Shown here piece after piece: positions 9,053 through 18,308 of a stretch of DNA of 64,000 bases. The notes beneath the pieces were generated by a model, which searched no databases, was not told the DNA's origin, and was given only the letters and a program-made list of their open reading frames with translations. How positions within the stretch are numbered: position 1 is the first letter of the stretch; every line of letters begins with the position of its first letter. The DNA comes from an uncultured Oleiphilus sp. Its GTDB lineage: Bacteria; Pseudomonadota; Gammaproteobacteria; Pseudomonadales; Oleiphilaceae. The position numbers were made by a program, and so were the translations under genes. The stretch spans positions 26,596 through 90,595 of the forward strand of contig CAJWBE010000013.1 of assembly GCA_913020045.1 (NCBI GenBank), given 5' to 3'.

Positions 9053-10417
9053 ATGAGCAGAATTCTGATCATTGAAGATGAGTCCGCTAATCGAAGCAAC
9101 CTTCAGGAAATACTTGAACGAAACGGCCACTCCACTAATATTGCAACGTCAATTCAGCATGCAATTGACGACTATCCCCTTCCCTCTTTTGAATTAATCG
9201 TCACAGACCTAAGACTACCTGGGCAACCCGGCACCGACATTATTAAGCTTGCACAGGGAGTTCCTGTGCTTGTTATGACAAACTATGCCAGCCTGAGGTC
9301 AGCAGTTGATGCTATGAAGATGGGCGCCGTTGACTATATTGCAAAGCCTTTTGACGAAGCCGACATCCTCCAAATTGTGTCGAGCATTTTAGCCAAACAA
9401 TCACCTGAGCCAAATGACGCTCCGTTGGAATCCGACAGTAGTAAGCAAAGTCTTTATGGCCGTTGCCAAGCGATGCGCCGCGTATTTAAACTCATGGAAA
9501 AAGTGGCGCCAACGGAAGCAACCGTATTGATTCAAGGAGAAACCGGAACCGGTAAAGAGCTTGCTGCCCGCTCGTTGCATCAACTTAGCCGACGAAGCTC
9601 TCGAGAATATGTGTGCGTCAACTGCGCCGCGATACCGGAGTCATTGATCGAGTCAGAACTTTTCGGGCATGAGAAAGGTGCGTTTACAGGAGCCGTCAGT
9701 GCTCGAAACGGACTGATAGAAGCCGCGGATGGCGGAACGCTTTTTCTCGATGAAATTGGCGAATTACCACTCGAAGCGCAAGCGCGTCTGCTGCGAGTAC
9801 TGCAAGAGGGAGAAATCCGTAGAGTCGGGTCAACACAGTCACGTAAAGTAGATGTTCGCCTCATCGCTGCAACACATCGAAATCTAAAAGCGCTTGCCCG
9901 AACCGGCCAGTTTCGCGAAGACCTATTTTATCGCCTCAATGTTATCCAGCTAAAACTCCCTCCTTTACGAGACCGAGGCAATGATATTGTTGGCTTAACA
10001 GATACGCTACTAACAAAAATTTCCGCAAAACTAGGAAACCCAAAAGCTCAAATCACTGAAGACGCACTCAAAGCGATTCGAAGTTATAACTGGCCCGGTA
10101 ATGTGCGAGAACTGGAAAACGCAATCGAACGCGGCGCAATACTTTGCGACGACAATATTATTACTGCCGACCTTCTAGATATCGACAGTGAAGTAGATGA
10201 TATCAATATCCCTCAAGGCTTAATCACCCCGAGTGCCGCGCAAACCCAACCATCTTCTCACCGGACCCTGTCCATCGAAGGGTATTTTCAACAGTTTGTT
10301 TTAGAGAATCAGAACCAAATGAGCGAAACAGCACTCGCTCAAAAACTCGGCATCAGCCGAAAAAGTTTATGGGAAAAGCGGCATAAGCTCGGCATACCAC
10401 GAAAAAAGAGCAGCTAG
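9053..10417 (+). CDS. cbrB: CbrB-like sigma-54-dependent response regulator
   Basis: NtrC-type activator of 454 residues: receiver domain 1-120 with phospho-acceptor Asp52 (TDLRLPGQPG), AAA+ domain with Walker A GETGTGKE 162-169, sigma-54 contact loop GAFTGA 209-214 and DEIGE 233-237, then a Fis-type HTH at the C-terminus (about 427-448). The receiver sequence around DLRLPGxPGT and SLRSAVDxMKMGAVDYIAKPF closely resembles Pseudomonas CbrB, and the place between gluQ and pcnB is the same. CbrB controls carbon/nitrogen balance and amino-acid use. The expected kinase gene cbrA is not here: only 80 bases separate gluQ from this gene. Confidence 0.88.
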   Translation: MSRILIIEDESANRSNLQEILERNGHSTNIATSIQHAIDDYPLPSFELIVTDLRLPGQPGTDIIKLAQGVPVLVMTNYASLRSAVDAMKMGAVDYIAKPFDEADILQIVSSILAKQSPEPNDAPLESDSSKQSLYGRCQAMRRVFKLMEKVAPTEATVLIQGETGTGKELAARSLHQLSRRSSREYVCVNCAAIPESLIESELFGHEKGAFTGAVSARNGLIEAADGGTLFLDEIGELPLEAQARLLRVLQEGEIRRVGSTQSRKVDVRLIAATHRNLKALARTGQFREDLFYRLNVIQLKLPPLRDRGNDIVGLTDTLLTKISAKLGNPKAQITEDALKAIRSYNWPGNVRELENAIERGAILCDDNIITADLLDIDSEVDDINIPQGLITPSAAQTQPSSHRTLSIEGYFQQFVLENQNQMSETALAQKLGISRKSLWEKRHKLGIPRKKSS

Positions 10418-10497
10418 GTACAATCCAAAAAACGCTTCTCACTAAGCCCTATCACTTTAAAAGGAGCACCTCTAAGCCCCCCTTATAACTTTCGACC

Positions 10498-10512
10498 GTT
10501 ACCTACTGTTAC
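10498..10512 (+). promoter_or_regulatory. Possible CbrB upstream activating site
   Basis: Two direct GTTAC repeats one helical turn apart (10498-10502 and 10508-10512; the second reads TGTTAC) lie about 145 bases before the expected start of the RNA driven by the sigma-54-type promoter at 10628. TGTTAC-type half-sites at a similar distance have been described for CbrB at Pseudomonas crcZ, as I recall. I do not see the matching inverted half-site, so this is a weak call. Confidence 0.35.
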
Positions 10513-10627
10513 GTTTGGAAACACAAGTGTGCAATTAAATGAGACCCAGTTCAAACTATTGTAGATCGCTAATCCTTTTGATCTAAGCATATTTATTAAC
10601 ACATTGTTTTATATGTGTTTTTAATAG

Positions 10628-10645
10628 TTGGTATGGTCACTGCTT
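10628..10645 (+). promoter_or_regulatory. Sigma-54 (-24/-12) promoter
   Basis: TTGGTATGGTCACTGCTT matches the sigma-54 consensus TGGCACG-N4-TTGCW in the invariant GG (10630-10631) and GC (10642-10643) at the correct spacing. It lies in the gap behind the CbrB-like gene and points toward pcnB. Transcription should start near 10655. In Pseudomonas the promoter in this position drives the small RNA CrcZ under CbrB control. Confidence 0.75.
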
Positions 10646-10654
10646 TATAAGTCA

Positions 10655-11022
10655 ACAAACAATAAGAATAAATAGCTGCAAATATAAAAATAAGAATAAA
10701 ATTGATGTTGCTTGCAGCCTGTTACCGCGAAAATAAAAATAACAAAGCGGAGCGAACTGATTATTTTGAATGCGCTGCTTTTTAGCTGCATAAAACTCAG
10801 TTCAAGTGTTGTTTAATGCTGAAAAGAACTACAAAACGTAGCCCCAGCATTGGATAGATAACTTGATTTGAATTTGCGCTCTGAGTGTTCAAAGTAAGCC
10901 GTTTGCCAGCACTTTTTAAAAAGTGCATTAGGTATAGACATGGATTAACAATAACAAAAAATCAACGTCTGCTGCTTTTAGGCATGAAAGGAACGAGGAT
11001 GGGATACCCGGTCTTTTCATGC
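10655..11022 (+). ncRNA. CrcZ-like Hfq-decoy small RNA candidate
   Basis: Non-coding stretch between cbrB and pcnB with four 15-base (AAN)5 motifs: 10658-10672, 10686-10700, 10732-10746 and 10947-10961. A-rich (ARN)n tracts are the ligand of the Hfq distal face and the hallmark of CrcZ/CrcY decoys. Between them lie stem-loops: GCTGCAA/TTGCAGC (10675-10681 with 10712-10718, the second motif in the loop), GAACTGA/TCAGTTC (10754-10760 with 10797-10803), AATGCTG/CAGCATT near 10814-10853, GCACTTTTTAAAAAGTGC (10909-10926) and GCATGAAA/TTTCATGC (10982-10989 with 11015-11022). The 3' end is a guess: the last hairpin has no U run. About 370 nt compares with about 407 nt for Pseudomonas CrcZ. An open frame across 10885-11133 shows no protein features. 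Confidence 0.7.
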
Positions 11023-11135
11023 AAAGTCATTGCACAACATAGTTTTCAACGCTCGAAGTCGGTACACTCCCTCCTGTTATTAATTAAATCTTGCTCACCT
11101 CTTTCACTCAACAGTTCTATAAAACGTCGGTAACT

Positions 11136-12425
11136 ATGTCAGTCACAGTGATTGCGCGCGATCAACATAATGTTTCTCGCAAATTAATGAGTCCCAATGC
11201 ACTCAAAGTCATTAGCCGCCTAAATAATAGCGGGTTCGAAGCTTATCTAGTTGGTGGCGGCGTAAGGGATATTTTGCTGGGAGGAGAACCAAAAGATTTT
11301 GACATAGCGACCGACGCACACCCTGAACAAGTCCACGAGCTATTTAGAAACTCTCGGCTCATAGGAAGACGCTTTAAACTTGTACATATTTTATTTGGTC
11401 GGGAAGTAATCGAAGTTGCTACATTCCGCGGCGCCGCACCTGTAGCAGATGGCAAGTCTCATAAACAGTCCGACCAAGGCATGCTTCTCAGAGACAACGT
11501 TTATGGTTCGATGGAAGATGACGCCTTACGCAGGGACTTTACCGCTAACGCACTCTACTATAGCTCGAAAGACTTTGCCGTTTATGACTACGTCGGCGCC
11601 ATGGCAGATATTAAATCCAAGACACTTCGTTTAATTGGCGACCCTGAAACCCGTTACCGTGAAGACCCCGTGCGAATGCTACGAGCGATACGCTTTAAAG
11701 CAAAGCTGGGCTTCACCATTGAGGAGCAAGCGTCACAGGCCATCTACAAACAAGCTTCGCTGATCGAGAGCGTTGCTGCCGCGAGACTGTTTGATGAAAT
11801 AATTAAGCTCTTTGTGTGCGGAAAAGGCGAGGCGGCTTACTACTTGTTGCGAGAGTATGAGTTATTTAGATATATGTTTCCCGCCGTCACGCATACCCTT
11901 GATAGACATAATGATCGTGCCTACTATGAAAAGTTCATTGTGGCTGGGTTAAGAAATACAGATGTTAGAATACAAGCAGATAAGCCTATCACCCCCGCCT
12001 TCTTATACGCAGTTATACTTTGGCCGGAGGTAGACCGCCTTTGGCAAAAAAATGTGCAGAGTGGTCTGCCTGAATTTCCGGCGTTACAGCAAGCCTCTCA
12101 ACAAGCGGTTCAGGACCAGCTGCCCTTTATCACCATACCCAAGCGCTTTACATTAATGATGAAGGAGATTTGGGAGCTTCAGATTCGCTTGAAGAAAACT
12201 AGTGGTAAATGGCCTCATCAATTAATCGAACACAAACGCTTTCGCGCAGCGTATGACTTCCTGTTACTTAGAGAGCTTGCAGGAAAAGATTTGAACAACC
12301 TAGGCAATTGGTGGACTGACTTTCAGAAAAAAAATCCGGTTCCTGCAAGAACCAGCGAGCATAGGTCAGGGCCACGACCAAACCGCAAACGCAATAACCG
12401 AAACCGAGGTCCAAAACCTGCGTAA
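11136..12425 (+). CDS. pcnB: PcnB, poly(A) polymerase I
   Basis: Class II nucleotidyltransferase that adds 3' poly(A) tails and so speeds RNA decay. The head domain shows GGGVRD at 40-45 and the metal-binding DFDIATD at 54-60, followed by the RRDFTANAL and REDPVRMLRAIRF motifs of the family. The basic C-terminal tail (KNPVPARTSEHRSGPRPNRK and on) is typical for RNA binding. The ATG at 11136 is chosen; the frame is open back to a TTG at 11091 but those residues are not family-like. The stop overlaps the folK start by one base (TAATG). Confidence 0.95.
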   Translation: MSVTVIARDQHNVSRKLMSPNALKVISRLNNSGFEAYLVGGGVRDILLGGEPKDFDIATDAHPEQVHELFRNSRLIGRRFKLVHILFGREVIEVATFRGAAPVADGKSHKQSDQGMLLRDNVYGSMEDDALRRDFTANALYYSSKDFAVYDYVGAMADIKSKTLRLIGDPETRYREDPVRMLRAIRFKAKLGFTIEEQASQAIYKQASLIESVAAARLFDEIIKLFVCGKGEAAYYLLREYELFRYMFPAVTHTLDRHNDRAYYEKFIVAGLRNTDVRIQADKPITPAFLYAVILWPEVDRLWQKNVQSGLPEFPALQQASQQAVQDQLPFITIPKRFTLMMKEIWELQIRLKKTSGKWPHQLIEHKRFRAAYDFLLLRELAGKDLNNLGNWWTDFQKKNPVPARTSEHRSGPRPNRKRNNRNRGPKPA

Positions 12426-12919
12426 TGACTACAGACGCTATTGTTGGAATTGGCAGTAACCTGTGTGGACCAATTGAGCAAGTGCAAAACGCGATCGCTA
12501 GGCTATCACGTCTTGCGAGCACCGAAGTACTGGCCCAATCCTCTCTCTATATGAGCAGCCCTCAAGGCCCGCAAGATCAGCAAGATTTTTGCAATGCCGT
12601 GGTATTAATTCGTACACAGCTATCGGCAGTTGAATTACTGTTCTCACTGCAGGCAATTGAAGATGAGTTTGGGAGAGTAAAGACCCGACATTGGGGCGAA
12701 CGTATTATTGACTTAGATATCATTTTCTTTGGACAAGACAAGATAACCCAAGACACTCCTCATCTCGTGGTCCCCCACCCTTATGCATTAGAAAGAGATT
12801 TTGTTGTTATTCCTGTGCTCGAAGTCACACCCAACTGGGTTTTACCCTGTGGAACACACCTCGCTGAAACGGTGAATGAGTTTGACTCACATAATCTTCA
12901 AAAACTGGCATCACCATAA
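12425..12919 (+). CDS. folK: FolK, HPPK (first copy)
   Basis: 2-amino-4-hydroxy-6-hydroxymethyldihydropteridine pyrophosphokinase, which transfers pyrophosphate from ATP to the pterin precursor of folate. The N-terminal GIGSNL, FCNAVV and the signature RHWGERIIDLDII are all clear. At 164 residues it has the usual length. It is translationally coupled to pcnB and followed by panB and panC, the order of E. coli and Pseudomonas. A second, more divergent HPPK gene lies at 16318-16806. Confidence 0.95.
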   Translation: MTTDAIVGIGSNLCGPIEQVQNAIARLSRLASTEVLAQSSLYMSSPQGPQDQQDFCNAVVLIRTQLSAVELLFSLQAIEDEFGRVKTRHWGERIIDLDIIFFGQDKITQDTPHLVVPHPYALERDFVVIPVLEVTPNWVLPCGTHLAETVNEFDSHNLQKLASP

Positions 12920-12985
12920 CACTTGTTTAGGCTTACTTAAGCCGCTAACCTAAGCCTGCTTTCTACGTTTACAAAGGATTCGGGC

Positions 12986-13783
12986 ATGAGTTTTACCACC
13001 CCCCAAACTTTAAAAACCCTTAAACAACAAGGGCAAAAATTTTCGTGTGTCACAAGCTACGATGCAACGTTTTCGGCCTTAGTGAACGACGCTAATATTG
13101 ACGTAATTCTGGTGGGCGACTCGCTTGGTATGGTACTGCAGGGGCAAAGCAGTACTCTCCCCGTTTCAATGGAAGAGATGATTTATCATACAGTCTGTGT
13201 CGCACGAGGAAACCAAAGCGCATTATTAATGGCTGATATGCCGTTCATGTCTAATAACACCTTAGAGGATACTCTCCACAACGCTGGACAATTAATGCAA
13301 GCAGGCGCGCATATCGTCAAGCTAGAAGGTGAAGAGTGGCTAAGCGACGCGATAGTTGAATTGGGGCGAAGAGGCATTCCTGTTTGTGCTCACCTTGGTC
13401 TAACACCCCAAAGTGTCAACAAGCTCGGTGGCTACAAGGTGCAAGGAAAAGTTGACGAAGATGCTGAGCGTATTGTAAACGCGGCGATAGAGCTGGAAGC
13501 CGCAGGTGCCGATATGCTTTTACTAGAGTGCGTGCCGACAGCGTTAGCTCGTCGCGTGACTAACGCGGTTAACGTTCCCGTAGTCGGTATTGGAGCCGGC
13601 AATGTCACCGATGGGCAGGTGCTGGTAATGCACGACCTACTGGGCATTACAAAAGGCCATAAGCCTAAGTTCGTGAAGAATTTTATGGCTGAGTCCAGCA
13701 GTATTTTAGCGGCATTCGAAACTTATGATCGCCAAGTAAAAGATGGCTCCTTCCCCGCCCCAGAGCACAGCTTCGGAGAATAA
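12986..13783 (+). CDS. panB: PanB, ketopantoate hydroxymethyltransferase
   Basis: First committed enzyme of pantothenate synthesis: adds a hydroxymethyl group from methylene-tetrahydrofolate to alpha-ketoisovalerate. TIM-barrel motifs [23 protein letters not shown] (metal ligand Asp) and [18 protein letters not shown] are clear. Length 265 residues is standard. RBS AAAGGA precedes the ATG. panC begins two bases after its stop. Confidence 0.97.
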   Translation: MSFTTPQTLKTLKQQGQKFSCVTSYDATFSALVNDANIDVILVGDSLGMVLQGQSSTLPVSMEEMIYHTVCVARGNQSALLMADMPFMSNNTLEDTLHNAGQLMQAGAHIVKLEGEEWLSDAIVELGRRGIPVCAHLGLTPQSVNKLGGYKVQGKVDEDAERIVNAAIELEAAGADMLLLECVPTALARRVTNAVNVPVVGIGAGNVTDGQVLVMHDLLGITKGHKPKFVKNFMAESSSILAAFETYDRQVKDGSFPAPEHSFGE

Positions 13784-13785
13784 CA

Positions 13786-14637
13786 GTGCTACAAACAGTC
13801 CACACAATAGAGGCACTAAGAAACGCGGTTTCACTCGCAAAAACTAGCGGTAAACGCATCGTATTCGTTCCAACCATGGGCAACTTACATGAGGGCCATT
13901 TCTCTCTGATTCAGGAAGCGAAGGCTCATGGTGATTTTATTGTTGCGAGTATTTTCGTGAACCCAATGCAGTTTGGCGAGAACGAAGATTTAGATGCCTA
14001 TCCGAGAACGCTAGACGCCGACTCTCAAGGCCTAGAGAAATTCGGCTGCCAACTATTGTTTGCGCCTGCAGCAAACGAAATCTACCCAAATGGAACGCAA
14101 TCAGAAACCTGCGTTAATGTTCCTGGACTCAGCGAGCTGCATTGTGGAAGTAGTCGCCCCGGTCACTTTACCGGCGTGGCAACAGTCGTCTGCAAGTTAT
14201 TTAATATGGTTCAACCCGACTGTGCGATATTCGGCCAGAAAGACTTCCAACAATTGGCAGTTATTCGCAAGATGGTTAGTGACTTATGCATGCCTATCGA
14301 CGTAATAGGCGTCCCCACGTCTCGCGAAGCCAATGGTTTAGCACGCAGCTCTCGCAATGGGTATTTAAATGCTGACCAAAAAGCACTAGCAGCACAAATT
14401 TATGCCACCTTAACATTCTGCAAAAATTCCCTCGTTGATGATGTTCATTCCCTCGCTGAGCTTAAAATTGAAGCGCAGCAGCAACTGGAGTCTCAGGGTT
14501 TTAAGGTCGATTATCTTAACTTTGCGTGCCCTACCACTCTGGCTATCTCTCAAGAAGGAGACCGAAATATAGTGATTCTTCTTGCTGCTTGGATGGGAAC
14601 AACGCGCCTGATCGATAATATCGTCGTGACGCGTTGA
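13786..14637 (+). CDS. panC: PanC, pantothenate synthetase
   Basis: Joins pantoate and beta-alanine with ATP to give pantothenate. The class I nucleotidyl-binding motif is HEGH (His35 to His38) within PTMGNLHEGH, and the ATP loop SRNGYLN follows near residue 185. Starts with GTG two bases after panB and has 283 residues, the family norm. No panD (aspartate decarboxylase) is present in this cluster; pgi follows, as in Pseudomonas-type genomes. Confidence 0.97.
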   Translation: MLQTVHTIEALRNAVSLAKTSGKRIVFVPTMGNLHEGHFSLIQEAKAHGDFIVASIFVNPMQFGENEDLDAYPRTLDADSQGLEKFGCQLLFAPAANEIYPNGTQSETCVNVPGLSELHCGSSRPGHFTGVATVVCKLFNMVQPDCAIFGQKDFQQLAVIRKMVSDLCMPIDVIGVPTSREANGLARSSRNGYLNADQKALAAQIYATLTFCKNSLVDDVHSLAELKIEAQQQLESQGFKVDYLNFACPTTLAISQEGDRNIVILLAAWMGTTRLIDNIVVTR

Positions 14638-14678
14638 AAGCCCTATAATGAAACGGATTAGTGCGATTAAGGATATCC

Positions 14679-16328
14679 ATGACCTTAGATAAACTTGTTA
14701 ACCATCAGGCCCTCCAGCAACATCGAACGCGACTCAAAGGCGTTCATATGCGAGAGCTCTTTAAATCAGACCCCGTTCGTTTTGATCATTTTTCTTTGCA
14801 AGCGCCAGAAATATTTCTAGATTATTCGAAAAACTGTATCGATCAGCCCTTACTCAAATCTTTGGTCCAGCTAGCCGAAGAAGCTGAACTAGAAACAGCA
14901 ATAAGTGCAATGTTCGGCGGAGAAGAGATCAACAATACTGAAAATAGAGCGGTGCTACATACGGCGCTTCGCAGCCAGGAGACCTCTCCGCTAGTCGTCG
15001 ATGGCGTCGACATCCGAAAAGAAATAGTCGCGGCACGACAAAAGGTTTACGACTTTGTTTCAAAAATACATGATGGAACCCTAAAAGGGTTTACAGGTAA
15101 ACCCATTAAGTCATTGGTCAGCATTGGGATTGGTGGGTCATATTTAGGCCCGGTGTTGGCAAATGAAGCACTTTCGCCTTATAAGCTTGACGGCTTTAAT
15201 GCCTACTTTGTTGCGAACATAGATAGCTCTGATCTGCACGACACCTTATCAATCGTCGACCCTGAAACAACGCTATTCTTAATCCAATCAAAATCTTTCG
15301 GCACGCAAGAGACCCGTGAAAATGCGCTCGCGGCACGCGACTGGCTCTTGAGAAAAGGGGCAAAGCAGTCTGACATTGCGCTTCATTTTGCAGCCGTTAG
15401 CAGTAATGTCGATGCCGCCGTCAAATTTGGCATCAAAAACGACAGAGTCTTCCCCATGTGGGACTGGGTAGGTGGTCGTTACTCGTTATGGTCAGCCATC
15501 GGATTACCCATCATATTCCAACTGGGTCAACAATGTTTTGATGCATTGCTGCAGGGCGCTTATGAAATGGATACGCACTTTCGATCAGCGCCGTTTAATG
15601 AAAACATGCCGGTAGTAATGGCTTTAATTGGCATTTGGAATAATAACTACCTAGGAACCGAGACTCAGGCCGTTATCCCTTATTCTCAGCATCTAAGCCA
15701 GTTACCTTCCTATTTGCAGCAACTCGATATGGAAAGTAATGGCAAACGAGTTAGCTATACTGGCGAAACGCTTAGCGAGGGCACCGGCCCTGTCATTTGG
15801 GGCGGTATTGGTTGTAACGGGCAACACGCTTATCACCAGCTGCTCCATCAAGGGTCGAAGGTCATTCCGGTTGATTTTATTATCGCACGACGCAGTCTCC
15901 ATAATGTTAGCCAACATCATCAGTACCTGTTCGCGAACTGTCTGGCTCAATCCCAAGCATTAATGGCCGGTAAAACAAAGGATGAAGCCTTCAATGAATT
16001 GGTCGGACAGGGTCTCGAACTAAACGAAGCAGAGGCGCTCGCGCCTCATAAGGTAATTCCCGGAAATAAGCCAAGCAATCTGCTATTAATCGATGCGCTA
16101 ACACCTCAAGCGCTTGGCTCGCTTATTTCCCTTTATGAGCACAAAGTGTTTGTTCAAGGCGTTATTTGGGGCGTAAATTCTTTCGATCAATGGGGCGTAG
16201 AGCTCGGAAAGTCACTCGCCAATGGAATATTTGACGCGCTTTCGTCAGACGCAGACGAGGCAAAAAGTCAGCATGACTGTTCAACTCAAGGTCTAATTAA
16301 TCAATTCAAACGAAGTGCTAAAAACTAA
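14679..16328 (+). CDS. pgi: Pgi, glucose-6-phosphate isomerase
   Basis: Interconverts glucose 6-phosphate and fructose 6-phosphate in the cytoplasm. Family signatures SIGIGGSYLGP, DWVGGRYSLWSAIGLP and FDQWGVELGK are all present. The ATG at 14679 follows AAGGAT with proper spacing and gives 549 residues, as in E. coli; an in-frame GTG at 14661 would add six residues. Its 3' end overlaps the convergent second folK by 11 bases. Confidence 0.97.
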   Translation: MTLDKLVNHQALQQHRTRLKGVHMRELFKSDPVRFDHFSLQAPEIFLDYSKNCIDQPLLKSLVQLAEEAELETAISAMFGGEEINNTENRAVLHTALRSQETSPLVVDGVDIRKEIVAARQKVYDFVSKIHDGTLKGFTGKPIKSLVSIGIGGSYLGPVLANEALSPYKLDGFNAYFVANIDSSDLHDTLSIVDPETTLFLIQSKSFGTQETRENALAARDWLLRKGAKQSDIALHFAAVSSNVDAAVKFGIKNDRVFPMWDWVGGRYSLWSAIGLPIIFQLGQQCFDALLQGAYEMDTHFRSAPFNENMPVVMALIGIWNNNYLGTETQAVIPYSQHLSQLPSYLQQLDMESNGKRVSYTGETLSEGTGPVIWGGIGCNGQHAYHQLLHQGSKVIPVDFIIARRSLHNVSQHHQYLFANCLAQSQALMAGKTKDEAFNELVGQGLELNEAEALAPHKVIPGNKPSNLLLIDALTPQALGSLISLYEHKVFVQGVIWGVNSFDQWGVELGKSLANGIFDALSSDADEAKSQHDCSTQGLINQFKRSAKN

Positions 16329-16806
16329 AAGGGACCTGCCATAAGCGCTGGTCAGTGGCGAGCTGTTCATTCAGTTCAGCGAATGACTTCCCAGTTTTCG
16401 GTTCAATTTCATGCGGACGAATGTCCGCCATCGGTTTTAGCACGAATGCGTTATAGAACAGCTCAGGCCTCGGCAGCTCTATCTCTGCGTAACAACCTAC
16501 CAACTCATCGAAGAGTACAATATCGATATCCATAGTACGAGAAGCAAAGCGCTGTGCTGTGCGGTCTCGACCTAGTTCATTTTCTAAGTTTTTTAGGCTG
16601 GCGGATAAGTCCGACAATGATAATTTCGTTTCTATTCTAGCAATGAGATTAAAGAAGCTATCTCCCTCAAAACCAACCGCTTCGCTTTCATAAACTGGCG
16701 ATAATTCAAGTTTAGAAAACTGCTTTCGTAACGCTCGAATGCCGGCACGTATATTATGCTCGCGATCAATGTTACTACCGAGGCTAAGGTAAACAATACT
16801 CGTCAT
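16318..16806 (-). CDS. folK: FolK-type HPPK (second copy)
   Basis: Second pterin pyrophosphokinase of 162 residues with YLSLGSNI, FFNLIARIET and the signature RFASRTMDIDIVLFD. It overlaps folB by 4 bases and pairs with it, so it is the copy tied to the aldolase step directly before HPPK in folate synthesis. Two HPPK genes, one with pcnB and one with folB, are also known in Pseudomonas. Which one carries most flux cannot be told from sequence; key residues look intact in both. Confidence 0.92.
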   Translation of the reverse strand: MTSIVYLSLGSNIDREHNIRAGIRALRKQFSKLELSPVYESEAVGFEGDSFFNLIARIETKLSLSDLSASLKNLENELGRDRTAQRFASRTMDIDIVLFDELVGCYAEIELPRPELFYNAFVLKPMADIRPHEIEPKTGKSFAELNEQLATDQRLWQVPFSF

Positions 16807-17174
16807 TTTCTTCTCTTAACTTTAATGCCAACGCTGCCCGCTTGCAGCACAGCTCCCGGTTTCGCGATAGATAGTTCGAGAGATGAAATTGCATACTTAT
16901 CAAATAGGGCATCGCAAATCCGCGCGCTCATATGCTCAAGCAACTTATGATGTTTTGCGGTACAAACATCAATAATCGTCTCACTAAGGTCTGCATAACT
17001 GATTGCGTCATCAATATCATCACTGACTTCTGCCTTAGAGAAGTCGCATTCGGCTTCTACATCAATCACTATTCGTTGCAAAACCTCGTGCTCCCAGTCA
17101 AAAACGCCTACCGAAACGTCGACACTCAGCTGTTTTATAAGCAAGCAATCTAAACTCGTATCTGTCTTGCTCAA
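16803..17174 (-). CDS. folB: FolB, dihydroneopterin aldolase
   Basis: Cleaves dihydroneopterin to hydroxymethyl-dihydropterin and glycolaldehyde in folate synthesis, feeding the adjacent HPPK. 123 residues with the FolB pattern: [28 protein letters not shown] and [10 protein letters not shown]. The active-site glutamate of VEAEC and lysine of AKPGA are present. It overlaps tsaD upstream and folK downstream by 4 bases each, so the three genes form one tight operon. Confidence 0.95.
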   Translation of the reverse strand: MSKTDTSLDCLLIKQLSVDVSVGVFDWEHEVLQRIVIDVEAECDFSKAEVSDDIDDAISYADLSETIIDVCTAKHHKLLEHMSARICDALFDKYAISSLELSIAKPGAVLQAGSVGIKVKRRK

Positions 17175-18223
17175 AAAGAAATGCCCTCTAACTTACTTAA
17201 CTCACTAATTGGCCACTTCGGTCTAACTTGAATAGATAAACCTGACCTCTCTCCAGCCAGCAAACGCTGACAACCCGCATAAGCGATCATGGCACCATTG
17301 TCGGTACAAAATTCTGGCCTTGCATAAAAAACTTCAGTACCAAGCGGTTTTACCATTGCCTCTAATATCTCTCGTAAGTGAACGTTAGCGCTCACCCCAC
17401 CCGCAATAACTAACGTTTTAAAACCTGTTTGTTTTAACGCTCTTTGGCACTTTATACGCAACGTATCCACCACAGCATTTTCGAAAGCTAACGCAATAGA
17501 GGCGCGGATATCTTCAGCCAGTGCGCCATCCACTTTATGCTTTTGAACCGTATTCAAGGTATATGTTTTGAGGCCACTAAAGCTAAAGTCTAAACCTGGA
17601 CGGTCTGTCATGGGTCTTGGAAAACGAACTGGTTCAGCAATTCCCGAGGTACGAGCGTTGTTCGCTAGTTTTGCAATATGGGGACCTCCCGGATAGTCCA
17701 AGCCTAGCATCTTAGCGGCCTTATCAAACGCTTCGCCCGCCGCATCATCTACTGACTCACCCAAAATCTCGTAGTCTCCATAACCTTTCACAGACACTAA
17801 CTGCGTGTGGCCACCAGACACTAAAAGACCAACAAAAGGGAATTCCGGTGGCGTTGACTCCAACATCGGTGCCAACAAATGGCCTTCCATATGGTGTACG
17901 CCAATAATTGGCAAATCTAGTGAAAAAGCCAACGATTGTGCAATTGATGCACCCACCATCAACGCACCGACCAAGCCCGGACCTGCGGTATAGGCAATTG
18001 CCTCCACCTCAGCCATTAATGTGGAGGCATCTAATAAGACTTCATCAATCAGCGGTAATGTTTTGAGAATATGGTCACGGGAAGCGAGCTCAGGCACAAC
18101 ACCTCCATAGTCTACGTGAAGATCAATCTGCGAAAACAAACGATGAGATAGCAGACCCTTTTTGCTGTCATACAGAGCGATTCCTGTTTCATCACATGAA
18201 GTTTCAATACCGAGGACTAACAT
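17171..18223 (-). CDS. tsaD: TsaD, tRNA t6A37 threonylcarbamoyltransferase
   Basis: Catalytic subunit that places threonylcarbamoyl on A37 of ANN-decoding tRNAs, working with TsaB, TsaC and TsaE. Metal-binding His111 and His115 lie in [14 protein letters not shown] and the C-terminal [12 protein letters not shown] motif are present. 350 residues. In E. coli the gene is divergent from rpsU-dnaG-rpoD; here it is preceded by ppx on the same strand, with an 85-base gap holding a CCAACG/CGTTGG inverted repeat (18288-18305), so the usual rpsU neighbour is absent. Confidence 0.96.
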   Translation of the reverse strand: MLVLGIETSCDETGIALYDSKKGLLSHRLFSQIDLHVDYGGVVPELASRDHILKTLPLIDEVLLDASTLMAEVEAIAYTAGPGLVGALMVGASIAQSLAFSLDLPIIGVHHMEGHLLAPMLESTPPEFPFVGLLVSGGHTQLVSVKGYGDYEILGESVDDAAGEAFDKAAKMLGLDYPGGPHIAKLANNARTSGIAEPVRFPRPMTDRPGLDFSFSGLKTYTLNTVQKHKVDGALAEDIRASIALAFENAVVDTLRIKCQRALKQTGFKTLVIAGGVSANVHLREILEAMVKPLGTEVFYARPEFCTDNGAMIAYAGCQRLLAGERSGLSIQVRPKWPISELSKLEGISF

Positions 18224-18308
18224 CGTCTAATACACCACATTACACTTGATCTGGGCGTGCAAGCGTAACAAATTCGGTCGAAGGCGCCCAACGCTATTTC
18301 GTTGGTAC

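Noticed and set aside
10885..11133. 82-codon open frame in the cbrB-pcnB gap
   Set aside because: It overlaps stem-loops and an AAN motif of the proposed RNA, lacks a good RBS and shows no domain; it also overlaps the region just before the pcnB start.
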